From contig JANPRD010000009.1 of assembly GCA_024699715.1 (NCBI GenBank), positions 1-64,000 on the forward strand: 64,000 nt of DNA, given 5' to 3'. Positions 43,467-52,571 of the stretch are shown in pieces. The first letter of the stretch is position 1. Each line of letters begins with the position of its first letter. The notes beneath the pieces are model-generated. The model made no database searches, had not been told where the DNA came from, and saw nothing but the letters and a program-made list of their open reading frames with translations. A program made the position numbers and the translations under genes. The stretch comes from Candidatus Methanophagales archaeon (GTDB lineage: Archaea > Halobacteriota > Syntropharchaeia > Alkanophagales > Methanospirareceae).

Positions 43467-43660
43467 GTGATGCTTCGCAAGGTACCAACTCATACATTTG
43501 TCGCTCCCTTTGATTCATCTGGCATCTTTGAGGCAGGTGTCAAGATGGTGCAGGAGATGATGCCAGAACTTGAGCCGAAGTCTGCACTCATCGTGGATGT
43601 AAAGGAAATTTTCGTCACATCTCCAGGACCCGATGCGGAAAAAAGATTGAATAGAAACAT
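43467..43660 (+). pseudogene. Dihydropteroate synthase-like protein (TIGR00284), C-terminal fragment
   Basis: The frame beginning at 43467 reads VPTHTFVAPFDSSGIFEAGV, then MMPELEPKSALIVDVKEIFV and TSPGPDAEKRL, which I recognise as the last about 55 residues of the archaeal dihydropteroate synthase-related family (about 500 residues), a pterin-pathway associated protein. No family-like sequence precedes it and an in-frame TGA lies just upstream. After about 43650 the frame runs on into unrelated codons and overlaps the next gene. So this is the tail of a deleted gene. The homology is from memory of the motif order. Confidence 0.6.
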
Positions 43661-43749
43661 AACACAAGCTGAAAATTTTCTTTTATGTTTTCAATTTCCA
43701 GCTGCGTGTAAAGGCAAACAGAATAGGCGAGAAGGAGGGGAGAGTAAAG

Positions 43750-44274
43750 ATGAAAATAGGGGTGATTTCAGACACACACGACAATTTAGAGATGATTAAG
43801 CGAGCAGTTGATTTATTCAACAGCGAGGGAGTTGAGCTTGTGATTCACGCAGGCGACTTCGTCTCTCCTTTCACGGAGAAGCCGTTCAGGGCGTTGAATG
43901 CGAAGTTCGTTGGCATCTTCGGGAACAACGACGGCGACAAATTGCTTCTTCGTGAGAAATATCGTGGCGTCGGAGAGTTGAGCGAAGAGCCTCTCGTTTT
44001 AGAGATGAATGCACGAAAGATTGTTGTGACGCACAAGCCGAAGATTGTTGAAGCCCTCGTTGCCTCTCGCATTTACGATGTCGTGATTTTCGGACACACG
44101 CACAAGGCGGAGGTGCGAAAGGAGAAAGAAGAGAAGAGCGAAGACAGCGGAGGGAAGAAGGGGAAAGAAGTTTTAGTGCTGAATCCTGGTGAGTGCTGTG
44201 GCTACCTCACAGGTCGCAAGACGGTCGCAATTTTGGATTTGGAGACGCTTTCCGCTCGCATTGAAGAGATTTAG
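43750..44274 (+). CDS. YfcE/MJ0936-type metallophosphoesterase
   Basis: A 174-residue calcineurin-like phosphoesterase. MKIGVISDTHDNLEMIKRAV, HAGDFVSP, GNNDGDK, VTHKPK (where the usual His is seen as V-T-H) and FGHTHKAEV are the five metal motifs in order. A charged insertion (KEKEEKSEDSGGKKGKE) precedes the end. Such enzymes act on phosphodiesters such as p-nitrophenyl substrates in vitro; the native substrate is unknown. GGAGGGGAG lies upstream of the ATG. Confidence 0.88.
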   Translation: MKIGVISDTHDNLEMIKRAVDLFNSEGVELVIHAGDFVSPFTEKPFRALNAKFVGIFGNNDGDKLLLREKYRGVGELSEEPLVLEMNARKIVVTHKPKIVEALVASRIYDVVIFGHTHKAEVRKEKEEKSEDSGGKKGKEVLVLNPGECCGYLTGRKTVAILDLETLSARIEEI

Positions 44275-44371
44275 GTGTGCTGGCGTGTGCTTGAAGCGGT
44301 TGGGAAGCGAGTGAGAGGAAGGAGTTGGGAGTGTGAGGGGAGCGTGGAGGGAAGAAGGAAAAAAATAGAAA

Positions 44372-44382
44372 GTTATTTAAGG
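44372..44382 (+). promoter_or_regulatory. TATA box of hdrC-hdrB
   Basis: GTTATTTAAGG lies about 45 bases before the preferred hdrC start and is followed by a short purine-rich leader carrying GGGAGGT. Confidence 0.5.
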
Positions 44383-44421
44383 TAGAGAGAGGAAGGTGGG
44401 GAAAAACGGGAGGTAATGCTC

Positions 44422-44979
44422 ATGGGAGAGCTTTTGGAAGAGATAATAGAGTATGGAGGCGAGATCTTCGGCAGGGAGCACATGGAGACGATTCGTGAGT
44501 GCGTTCAGTGCGGGAAATGCACAGGCAGCTGTCCATCAGGCAGAATAACGGCATACAGAACAAGGAAGATGATACAAATGGCGAGGATGAACATGCGAGA
44601 AGTGCTGAGCATGTATGAACTTTGGTTCTGCACGACATGCTTCACATGCTACGAGAGGTGTCCTCGTGGTGTGAAAACGACTGATATCGTGCGAACAATC
44701 AGGAATATCGCCGTGAAGGAGGGTCATATGTCTCTCAGTCACAAGAAGGTCGCAACATATGTGTTCAAAACGGGTCATGCGGTCCCGATAGGAGAACCGC
44801 AGATGAAGCAGCGAGAGGCGGTCGGCTTGGAACCGATGGCGCCGACAACACAGAAATTCCCGGAACAGCTTGAACAGGTGCGAACAATCGTGAAGACCAC
44901 CGGCTTCGACAAGAAAGTCGGCTTTGACTGGGAGACGATGAAGTTGAGGGAGGAGTTAGAGAGCGAAAGTAAGAAATAG
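44422..44979 (+). CDS. hdrC: Heterodisulfide reductase subunit C-like
   Basis: A 185-residue iron-sulfur protein with two [4Fe-4S] motifs, CVQCGKCTGSCPSGR and CTTCFTCYERCPRGV, spaced as in HdrC. It passes electrons between HdrA and HdrB. ATG 44422 is preferred to 44416, since GGGAGGT ends only two bases before the latter. The C-terminus (VGLEPMAPTTQKFPEQLEQV) is the usual HdrC extension. hdrB follows after 68 bases; no hdrA is in the window, so the flavin subunit must be encoded elsewhere. Confidence 0.92.
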   Translation: MGELLEEIIEYGGEIFGREHMETIRECVQCGKCTGSCPSGRITAYRTRKMIQMARMNMREVLSMYELWFCTTCFTCYERCPRGVKTTDIVRTIRNIAVKEGHMSLSHKKVATYVFKTGHAVPIGEPQMKQREAVGLEPMAPTTQKFPEQLEQVRTIVKTTGFDKKVGFDWETMKLREELESESKK

Positions 44980-45047
44980 ACGAGGGAGAAGTAAATAATG
45001 GCAAATAAAAGTAAGAAAAGCAGCAGAAGAATGGAGAGGTGATGTGA

Positions 45048-45941
45048 ATGGCGGAGAAATTGGGCGAATATGCTTACTTTTTGGGATGCATCACGCCGAA
45101 CCGCTACCCTGGGATTGAAGCGGCGACGAAGAAAGTGTTCAAGGCATTCGGCATAGAGACGAAGGAGATGGTCGGTGCTTCATGCTGTCCCGCACCTGGC
45201 GTTTTCGGCTCTTTTGACCTTCACACATGGCTTCCGATTGCGGCTCGCAACCTCGCTATTGCAGAAGAAATGGACCTTGAAATATATGTGACATGCAACG
45301 GATGCTACGGCTCGCTTCAAGAGGCGGACCATTTGCTGAAGCATAACGAGAGATTGAGGGAGAGAGTGAATAAGGTGCTCGCAAAAATAGGTAGAGAATA
45401 CAAAGGGAAGACGAAAGTGAACCATTCAATTGTGATTTTGCACGATGTTATCGGGCTTGACCGCATAAGAGAGGCGGTGAAGAAGCCGATGGACGATGTG
45501 AATGTCGCAATCCACTACGGATGCCACTTCCTCAAGCCTTCAGAGGTCAGAGGACATGGCTCTCCAGAGCGACCTTACATACTTGAAGACCTCGCTCATG
45601 CGATAGGTGCGAAGACACCTTACTACAAGGACAAACTCATGTGTTGTGGCGCAGGTGGCGGTGTCCGCAGTTTTGAAGCGCCCACTTCTCTCGAATGGAC
45701 ACGACAGAAAATCGTGAACATGATTGAGGCGGGTTGCGACTGCATCATGCATCCTTGTGCCTTCTGCCACCTGCAACTCGACAGAGGTCAGGCGGAAATG
45801 CAACAGCTCTTCGGCATTGAACCGAAGATGCCCGTCCTTTTCGCCACCCAACTCATCGGTCTCGCAATGGGATTCTCCGAAAAAGAGCTCGGTTTGGACC
45901 AGCATGTGGTAAAGATGCCAGAGAAACTGCTGAAGAAGTGA
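45048..45941 (+). CDS. hdrB: Heterodisulfide reductase subunit B-like
   Basis: A 297-residue protein with two CCG domains: GASCCPAPGVFGSFDLHTW and CNGCYGSLQ in the first, VAIHYGCHFLKPSEVRG, LMCCGAGGGVRSF and HPCAFCHLQL in the second. In HdrB these bind two noncubane clusters and reduce the CoM-S-S-CoB disulfide. Start ATG 45048 follows GGAGAGGTGATG. With hdrC it forms a two-gene unit without hdrA. In an ANME-type organism it would work in the oxidative direction with CoM-SH and CoB-SH, but the substrate cannot be told from sequence. Confidence 0.93.
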   Translation: MAEKLGEYAYFLGCITPNRYPGIEAATKKVFKAFGIETKEMVGASCCPAPGVFGSFDLHTWLPIAARNLAIAEEMDLEIYVTCNGCYGSLQEADHLLKHNERLRERVNKVLAKIGREYKGKTKVNHSIVILHDVIGLDRIREAVKKPMDDVNVAIHYGCHFLKPSEVRGHGSPERPYILEDLAHAIGAKTPYYKDKLMCCGAGGGVRSFEAPTSLEWTRQKIVNMIEAGCDCIMHPCAFCHLQLDRGQAEMQQLFGIEPKMPVLFATQLIGLAMGFSEKELGLDQHVVKMPEKLLKK

Positions 45942-45960
45942 AATCTTTCTCCCTTTTCTT

Positions 45961-46275
45961 TTAATAATGCAAGATTCTGAAATGAATTATTGTGACGAAC
46001 TCCTCGTCGTGCAATTTTCCATAAATTTTACGCAAGTCTCTCAGTAAAGCCTCTTTGCTTGCGAAGCCGTCCCTGCGTGCATCTCTCTTGTCAATCTCAG
46101 AGAGCCTCTTGACCTCAACAGAAACCACTTCTGCGGTCGCAAAAGGCTTGTTTGATGCGACGAGCTGAACTCGCTCGCCGACCGCATACCTTCGGATGCC
46201 CCTCCTTACGGTCGTCGTCTTCTCGCCTGTCAGTATTTGCGGGATGTATTTGCTGTCAAAATGAATGCGCTTCAT
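45961..46275 (-). CDS. ASCH-domain protein
   Basis: A 104-residue protein with the ASCH/PUA-like fold: IHFDSKYIPQILTGEKTTTV, then RRGIRRYAVGERVQLVASNK and a C-terminal FVTIIHFRILHY. ASCH domains bind RNA or modified nucleosides; some act as N4-acetylcytidine amidohydrolases. It converges with hdrB (19-base gap). Confidence 0.8.
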   Translation of the reverse strand: MKRIHFDSKYIPQILTGEKTTTVRRGIRRYAVGERVQLVASNKPFATAEVVSVEVKRLSEIDKRDARRDGFASKEALLRDLRKIYGKLHDEEFVTIIHFRILHY

Positions 46276-46508
46276 ATCGTTTTATTCGTTTATGCCTATA
46301 TCTCCTTTAAATAGTTTTCGTCAGCTCGCCACTCCCTCGTGCTGAAGGCGAGGCGTCGTGGTGAATGATGTGGTGGGTGGGGTGCTTTAAGCAGCAGAAG
46401 GGCTGCGGGAGCGGAATGAGTGTCTGCTGCTCGCAGTGAAGACACAGTAGAGACACAAGGGATGCGAGAAAGACAAAGAATAAGGAGGCATGCGAAAGGT
46501 GAGGAGGA

Positions 46509-47414
46509 ATGAGCAAGCGTAGCATGGTAGAAGTGGAGAGGAAGGAGGAAGGGGTTAAGAGCATCGTTGTGGGCGGTAGGAGATTTCTGCCGGAGGTTCG
46601 GAGGCTGAAGGACATGGTTGAAGTTGTCTGCGACAAGCAATTTTTGGAGCATGCGGACTTGAACGCAGCGTTGTATTTCATGTTCAGGGATGTGTTCGCA
46701 AGCGAGGAGGACTTGCGAAAAATAAAAGAGCGGGGATTGCGCTACGACATCACGGTCATGCCGCCGAACACGCTCGGAAAGGAGTTCGTGAAGACGGTGG
46801 GACACTACCACCCGCCTGCGTCCCCGCACTCAAACATCTCTTACCCTGAAATATACGAGGTTCTTGAGGGGAAGGCTCACTTCCTACTGCAAAAGCGGGA
46901 AATCGTGAGTGAAAGTGAGAAAGAGAATGAGGAGGCGGAGGAGCGGATAGTAGATGTCGTGGTGATTTCCGCAAGAGAAGGGGATAAAGTTTTGATTCCG
47001 CCGAACTACGGGCATGTAACGATTAATCCTGCGGGAGAAACGCTGAAGATGGCGAATTTTGTTGCGAGGCACTTCTCCTCAATCTACGAGCCTTACCGCA
47101 GGAAAGGAGGCGCTGCATACTTTGAGCTCACGAGTGGGAAGTTCGTGAAGAATGAGAGGTATGGGGAAGTCCCTGAAATCCGCTTCTTGAATGCGCCTTC
47201 GCTTGACGATTTCGGCATATACCACGACACTCCGATGTATGAACTCATCAGGGAGCCACATAAACTTGAATTTTTGACACGCCCTGAGAAATTCAAAGAG
47301 CTGTTTGAGCGTGCTTTAAGAAGAAAGCGGATGAGCGAGTGGGTGTTGAGAAATGAGGAGAGAGGATGTTTTGATAGAGGCACTGCCATACATTCGCAGA
47401 TTTTACGGAAGTAA
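46509..47414 (+). CDS. Cupin-type glucose-6-phosphate isomerase
   Basis: A 301-residue cupin phosphoglucose isomerase (cPGI). VKTVGHYHPPASPHSNISYP (metal His-x-His) and EIYEVLEGKAHFLLQKR (Glu) are the first cupin motif; LIPPNYGHVTINPAGETLKM is the second, with His. Archaeal cPGI is about 190-200 residues; here there is an N-terminal extension of about 50 residues, an acidic insertion, and about 40 C-terminal residues that lie over the start of argB (62-base overlap). It links glucose 6-phosphate (also the INO1 substrate) to glycolysis. AGGTGAGG precedes the ATG. Confidence 0.88.
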   Translation: MSKRSMVEVERKEEGVKSIVVGGRRFLPEVRRLKDMVEVVCDKQFLEHADLNAALYFMFRDVFASEEDLRKIKERGLRYDITVMPPNTLGKEFVKTVGHYHPPASPHSNISYPEIYEVLEGKAHFLLQKREIVSESEKENEEAEERIVDVVVISAREGDKVLIPPNYGHVTINPAGETLKMANFVARHFSSIYEPYRRKGGAAYFELTSGKFVKNERYGEVPEIRFLNAPSLDDFGIYHDTPMYELIREPHKLEFLTRPEKFKELFERALRRKRMSEWVLRNEERGCFDRGTAIHSQILRK

Positions 47415-48297
47415 AATCGTGATAAAGGTCGGCGGTCATGCATTAATCAGCGAAGAATTGATGGAAAACATCACTAAAGATATTGTTTTACTCAAGTTCG
47501 TTGGCATAAATCCAGTTGTTGTGCATGGAGGAGGTCCAGAAATAACAAAACTGATGGAGAGATTGGGGAAGAAGCCGAGATTTGTCGCAGGCTTAAGAAT
47601 TACGGACGAGGAAACGATGAAGATAGCGAGGATGGTTCTCGTAGGCGATGTGAATGAGAAAATAGTTTCGCTCATCGGAAAGCACGGCGGAAAGGGCATA
47701 GGTCTCTCAGGAAACGACGGCAAATTAATCGTTGCTCGTAGGAAGGAGAAGTTGCTTGTGAAAGTGGAGGGCGAAGAGAAGGAAGTAGACTTGGGATGGG
47801 TCGGTGATGTTGAGAAGATAAACCCTGAAATACTTGAAATCACAGCGGAGAAGGGATACATTCCCGTTGTTGCACCTATTGCTGTTGATAAAGAAGGCAA
47901 CAGTTTGAATGTTAACGCTGATTCCGTCGCAGGAGAGATAGCAATTGCGCTGAAAGCTTCAAAACTCATACTTCTGACGGATGTTCCAGGCATTTTAAAG
48001 GATGCGAGTGACGAATCTTCGCTTATTTCGTCTTTGAGATGTGAAGAGTTGCGTCGCATGATTTCCGAAGGCATTGTCGCTGGAGGGATGCTACCGAAGG
48101 CGGATGCATGCTTGAGGGTCGCTGATGAGGGAATCGCTTGCCACATCATTGACGGCAGGAGACCGCATTCTTTGCTGCTTGAGCTCTTCACTGACGAGGG
48201 CGTAGGGACGATGGTCGAAATGAAACAAAATGAAAGCGAGATGCGAAGCTCGGCTAATGGCTCTTATTCTGCTATTTTTCTGCTTTTATGGATTTGA
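47353..48297 (+). CDS. argB: Acetylglutamate kinase
   Basis: Phosphorylates N-acetylglutamate in arginine synthesis. IVIKVGGHALISEELMENIT, VVVHGGGPEITKLMERLGKK, VGLSG-type Gly loop, NVNADSVAGEIAIALKASKL and LLTDVPGIL are in order. The conserved C-terminus ELFTDEGVGTMV is followed by an extra about 25 residues (MRSSANGSYSAIFLLLWI) read over the start of the downstream PLD gene. The start lies inside the PGI gene, so these three genes overlap head to tail. argD is at 5375. Confidence 0.93.
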   Translation: MRREDVLIEALPYIRRFYGSKIVIKVGGHALISEELMENITKDIVLLKFVGINPVVVHGGGPEITKLMERLGKKPRFVAGLRITDEETMKIARMVLVGDVNEKIVSLIGKHGGKGIGLSGNDGKLIVARRKEKLLVKVEGEEKEVDLGWVGDVEKINPEILEITAEKGYIPVVAPIAVDKEGNSLNVNADSVAGEIAIALKASKLILLTDVPGILKDASDESSLISSLRCEELRRMISEGIVAGGMLPKADACLRVADEGIACHIIDGRRPHSLLLELFTDEGVGTMVEMKQNESEMRSSANGSYSAIFLLLWI

Positions 48298-50094
48298 GAT
48301 TTCAGATGCGAAAGTGCTGATAACTGAGGTTTATGCCGATACTTTGATGAAAGGAGAGCCTGATGAGTTCATAGTGTTGGAGAATTTTGGCGATTCCGCC
48401 GTGAATTTAGAGGGATGGAGCATTTCAGACGGCGAAGGAGAGATTATTTTTCCCGATTTTGTCGTTCAACCGCATCAAAAAGTGTATGTTGTTCGTGAGG
48501 CGGAGGCATTTGAGCGGCAGGCACTTGATTTCGGTGTTGCTGTGAGAGCAGACTTTGAGTATGAAGATTCTTCTGAGGAAGTGCCGAATTTGCAGGAGAG
48601 AGGCGTTTTCGCCTTGCGGAACAAGGGCGATGAGGTCATTCTGCGGGACAAAGGCGGAGAAGTCGTTGACGCAGTCATATTCGGAGATGCGAAATTCAAC
48701 GGCGACGCTTGGCGAGGCGCTCCACTTCAGCGACCTGTTGAGGGCATGGTATTCAAGCGTAAAGGTGGCAAAGACACGAACACGAGGCGGGATTGGGTGC
48801 TTCTCTGGCTTCACACACCATATTTTGATGCAAAAAGATTCAATTGCGTGGAGGCAGTTGCTTTCGTCTCTCCTGATTGCAGTTTTGAAGTCATTTGCGA
48901 CGAATTAGCGAGAGCTTCTTCGTTTATATGCTTAAATGTTTATGAATTTGAGAGTTTTGCGTTGAAAGATGCGTTGAGGAATGCGATTTTGCGAGGTGTT
49001 AAAGTGAAGATTTTGCTTGAAGGCTCTCCAGTTGGAGGAATGAGCGATGAAGAGGAGGAGATTGTGGAAGAATTGCGTGAAGCGGGTGCGGAAGTGAGAT
49101 TTTCAGACGAACATTTCGTGAATCATGCGAAATATGCGGTTATTGACGGCGAATCAGTGATAATAATGACAGAGAATTGGGGAAATTCGGGAGTTCCACA
49201 CGAAAAAACATTCGGAAATCGTGGCTGGGGCATCATATTACGAAGTAAAGAGCTTGCGGAATATTTCAAAAATGTGTTTGATGCGGACTTCCGCAGGGGA
49301 AAGGCAGAGTTGAATGAGGGGGCGAAGGAAAATCGGGAAGCGTATGGAAAGGCAGGAAAAGGAGGGGAAGTGGAGGGAAAAGGAATGCCGGAATTGCTTC
49401 TTGCATCTTCAGATGCGGAATATGTGCTTGTTGGTGATATTGAGCCTTTTTATGCGTGTGGAAACATCACGGTTGAGCCTATTCTCGCTCCTGACAACGC
49501 ATATGAGGAAATTTTGAGCATGTTAGAAGGTGCGAGAGAGCGAATATATGTTGAAATGTTCTCTGCGGAGAAGATAGGTTTAATAATGAGTGCATGATGA
49601 ATCCGTTTTTTGATGCTTTAATCTCAGCTGCTCGTCGTGGATGCGAAGTGAAAGTGCTTTTAGATGCGAAGGAATACAATCTTGACGGAAATAACGACAA
49701 CGATGAAGTAGTTGCATGGCTGAATGGCGTTGCTCGTGCTGAAAATCTCAATTTGAGAGCGGAGATTGCTGATTTAGATGCATTAGGACTGCTTAAAATT
49801 CATAATAAAGGTGCGATTATTGACGGTCAGAAGGTGCTTATTTCGTCGTTGAATTGGAAATCTTGCTCTTTGCATAATCGTGAGGCGGGAGTAATTGTTG
49901 AAAGTGAGCCTGTTGCACGATATTATGAGCAGGTTTTCATGCACGATTGGAACTTAACAGTGAAAGGAGGCGGTGAAATTTTGCATCCGAGTGGTAAAAC
50001 AATGAGTGAAGAATGGGGCAAAATTTTTTATATTGCTCTGACCTTTGTCATTACTGTTGTCATATTTCTGTTAATTAAGAGATACAGAGGATAG
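48257..50094 (+). pseudogene. Exported LTD–phospholipase D-like protein split in two frames
   Basis: First part, to 49597: signal peptide (ALILLFFCFYGFEISDAKVL), lamin-tail domain (DEFIVLENFGDSAVNLEGWS and VVRE..., VILRDKGGEVVDAVIFG), then a PLD unit with HAKYAVIDGESVIIMTENW. Second part, 49594-50094: rest of a second PLD unit with HNKGAIIDGQKVLISSLNW and a C-terminal membrane anchor (IFYIALTFVITVVIFLLI) plus basic tail. The split falls inside the second PLD domain, between VEMFSAEKIG and NPFFDALISAARRG, where stop and restart overlap as ATGATGA. Joined, it is a normal LTD-PLD-PLD-anchor protein (about 610 residues). Two HxK units suggest a nuclease or phosphodiesterase outside the membrane. 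The overlap might allow reinitiation, but a half domain on each side argues for a frameshift. Confidence 0.72.
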
Positions 50095-50120
50095 AGATAG
50101 AGGTAGAGGTGAGCGTGTAA

Positions 50121-50750
50121 ATGTTCATTGTGTTGGAGGGTTGCGATGGTTCTGGTCTGACGACGCAAACGAAACTATTGAGTGAAGCTCTTAAGAGGGC
50201 GAAAATGAAGGTATGGGCGACGAAAGAGCCTACAAAATCTGAAATTGGCATCCTAATCAGAAAGATTCTCGCAAAGCAAGAGAAGAACGAGAAAATGGCT
50301 ATGTATGATGCGAAAGCACTCGCACTTCTTTTTGCAGCAGACAGAATGATGCACCAGAAAGAAATTAGAAAGCGACTTAGTGAAGGCTATATTGTCATTT
50401 CCGATAGATATTTGCTCTCTTCTTATGTTTATCAGGTGGAAGAAGGACTTCCTTTTGAATGGGTGAAGTGCATAAATGAGGGTTGCATCGCACCAGACAT
50501 TACTTTTGTGTTGAATGTGCCTCCTGAAGTGTGCATGGAACGCTTAAAGAGGCGGAAAAACTTTGAAATATTTGAGAACGAGGCGAAACTCAGAAAAATT
50601 CACAAAAGATATTTGAAACTTGCCTCGCTGATGGAAAATGTGTTCGTAATTGACGGCGACAGACCGAAAGAGGAGGTTCTCGCCGATATTTTGGAATGTC
50701 TGAAAAGAAAATACGCTTTCGGCGTTAAGGAAGAGCGAAGTGGAAAGTGA
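50121..50750 (+). CDS. tmk: Thymidylate kinase
   Basis: A 209-residue dTMP kinase. FIVLEGCDGSGLTTQTKLLS is the P-loop, with Leu where Lys is usual (GSGKTTQ). TKEPTKSEIGILIRKILA, DRYLLSSYVYQVEEGLPFEW (DR-Y motif) and DITFVLNVPPEVCMERLKRR with a short LID are present. Some archaeal Tmk proteins share the GSGLTT form, so it may be a lineage feature rather than loss of function. GAGGTGAGCG precedes the ATG. It begins 26 bases after the PLD gene and ends overlapping the upstream frame of the PRTase. Confidence 0.88.
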   Translation: MFIVLEGCDGSGLTTQTKLLSEALKRAKMKVWATKEPTKSEIGILIRKILAKQEKNEKMAMYDAKALALLFAADRMMHQKEIRKRLSEGYIVISDRYLLSSYVYQVEEGLPFEWVKCINEGCIAPDITFVLNVPPEVCMERLKRRKNFEIFENEAKLRKIHKRYLKLASLMENVFVIDGDRPKEEVLADILECLKRKYAFGVKEERSGK

Positions 50751-50779
50751 AAAATAGAAAAGAGAAGCAACATGGGAAT

Positions 50780-51478
50780 ATGCGAGAGTTCAAGTGCATC
50801 TTTGTGGATTGGGAGCGTGCTTACGACATTTGCAGGGAAGTCTGCGAGGCGGTTCGCCGTTCTGAATTCAGACCTGAGGTTGTCGTCGGCATCTCTCGTG
50901 GCGGTTTGTTCCTTGCTCGCATACTCTGCGACTTCTTTCTTTTGAAGGATTTATTATGCTTGAAGATGGAGCATTGGGGCATTACAGCAACAATCACAGG
51001 AAAAGCGGAGATGAAATATGGAATTGATGAGCGTGCAAAGGAAATTTTGCGAGGCAAAAAAGTGATTATTGCGGATGACATCACTGATACAGGCGAAAGT
51101 TTGCGTCTCGCATCATCTTTCCTGCGTTCAATCGGTGCGGTAGAGGTGAAAACTGCGACAATGCATCACAAAACCGTCTCTTCATTCGTGCCTGACTTCT
51201 ACGGCGAGCGGATGGAGGAGTGGAAGTGGGTGATTTACCCCTGGAGCTTCTACGAGGACTTTTCAGAGCTCGTCCTCAAAATATTAGTAGATGCGGCGAA
51301 GATATCCGTTTTTGATTTGAGAGAGGAGCTTTTCAAGCGTTTTGGCATCTGGTTGTCTCTGCATAAACTGCAAGAAGTATTGGAAAACATGGCTTTTCAT
51401 GGAAAAATAATGGTAGAGAAGGAGAAAAATGGCAAAGAAATCGTGGTGGAAGCGGTAGAGAAGAAGCGTGAGAAATGA
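50780..51478 (+). CDS. Phosphoribosyltransferase with C-terminal winged-helix-like tail
   Basis: A 232-residue type I PRTase. VVVGISRGGLFLARILCDFF is the core loop and KKVIIADDITDTGESLRLAS is the PRPP-binding motif. The last about 60 residues (VFDLREELFKRFGIWLSLHK) look like a small winged helix. Archaeal relatives are annotated as purine PRTases or regulators; the base is not known. ATG 50780 is preferred (the open frame begins at 50747 overlapping tmk). The stop overlaps the radical SAM start by 4 bases. Confidence 0.82.
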   Translation: MREFKCIFVDWERAYDICREVCEAVRRSEFRPEVVVGISRGGLFLARILCDFFLLKDLLCLKMEHWGITATITGKAEMKYGIDERAKEILRGKKVIIADDITDTGESLRLASSFLRSIGAVEVKTATMHHKTVSSFVPDFYGERMEEWKWVIYPWSFYEDFSELVLKILVDAAKISVFDLREELFKRFGIWLSLHKLQEVLENMAFHGKIMVEKEKNGKEIVVEAVEKKREK

Positions 51479-52506
51479 GATTGCCGTATTTTCGGTTAGT
51501 GAAAGGCATTTTAAAGAATAAAATTGGTGTGCAAGCACCACTGACACTCGCCTACGAAGCGACAGCAGCGTGTAATCTTCGCTGTCGTTTCTGCTCTTTC
51601 TGGAAGCGTCAGAGAGGAGATGAGCTTGAGCTAAGCGAGGTGAGAGACGCAATCGCTCAGGCGGTTTCAGAGGGAGCCTCATTCTTCGCTGCGACTGGCG
51701 GAGAGCCGCTTTTGCGAGAGGACATCCCTCAAATCTTGAAATTCGCTCGCAAGCGGATGCTCACGCTTCTCGTGACGAATGGCGTGCTTCTCGCAGAGAG
51801 AATAGATGAAATCGCTCCATTTTTGGATTTTCTTACCGTGAGTCTTGACACTTTGAACCCTTCAAAATACAAATATTTGAGGGGTTGCGACTGTTTAGAG
51901 GATGTTCTTGAGGGAATATCCGCATATGAGGAGAGAAGAAAGAAGTATCCGCATCTGAAATTCAACATAAACACGGTTTTGATGCGTGAAACGCTGCCTG
52001 AAGTCCCTTATTTACTGAATTTCGCATTGAAAAAGCGAATAGGCATAACTTTCGAGCCCGTCGTTCCACTCACATCCGACGCTTCATGCGAAAATCCGCC
52101 TGAATGGGGAAGTCCTGAAGATTTTAATAATGCATTGAAGGAGATTTTGCGGTTTAAAGCGAGGCATCCTGCGACAGTTTGGAACACCGATTACTATTTG
52201 AAATGGATTTTGGAGCGCAAAAATTTCATCTGTCGCTCAGAAACGCTCATAAGAATGGATGCCTGCGGAAATATTATTGCTCCTTGCTACGACCATCCTT
52301 CCTACGATGTCGTCGGGAACATTCGTGAGAAGCGTTTGAGCGAGATTTTGCACTCAAAAAAGGCGAGAGAACTGCATGAAAGTGCGCACAAATGTCCTCG
52401 TAAGGACTGCTATTTGATGTGTTATGTTGAGCCTTCACTCGTTATTTCAAGCTTTTCGCTCGCTTTCAGGGGTTTGGCGAGCATGTTCATGAAACTTAGG
52501 GCATGA
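51475..52506 (+). CDS. Radical SAM/SPASM-like protein
   Basis: A 343-residue radical SAM enzyme. EATAACNLRCRFCSFWKRQR holds the CxxxCxxC cluster motif, FAATGGEPLLREDIPQILKF the GGEP strand, and FLTVSLDTLNPSKYKYLRG the substrate region. The C-terminus has Cys at DACGNIIAPCYDHP and KCPRKDCYLMCYVEPS, enough for a SPASM/Twitch auxiliary cluster. The layout is like HpnH-type lipid-modifying radical SAM proteins. It is followed by a UbiA prenyltransferase, so a lipid or quinone substrate is possible, but this is inference. Confidence 0.82.
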   Translation: MRLPYFRLVKGILKNKIGVQAPLTLAYEATAACNLRCRFCSFWKRQRGDELELSEVRDAIAQAVSEGASFFAATGGEPLLREDIPQILKFARKRMLTLLVTNGVLLAERIDEIAPFLDFLTVSLDTLNPSKYKYLRGCDCLEDVLEGISAYEERRKKYPHLKFNINTVLMRETLPEVPYLLNFALKKRIGITFEPVVPLTSDASCENPPEWGSPEDFNNALKEILRFKARHPATVWNTDYYLKWILERKNFICRSETLIRMDACGNIIAPCYDHPSYDVVGNIREKRLSEILHSKKARELHESAHKCPRKDCYLMCYVEPSLVISSFSLAFRGLASMFMKLRA

Positions 52507-52571
52507 ATATGCAAGAGATGCAAGGCAAGAGAAGGGAAGAAGAGGGGAAGTAGCATTTGAGGGGATGGGAA

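Noticed and set aside
43169-43480. Minus-strand frame with two hydrophobic stretches before modE
   Set aside because: No family match, no Shine-Dalgarno, and it covers both the likely modE promoter and the start of the DHPS-like fragment on the other strand.
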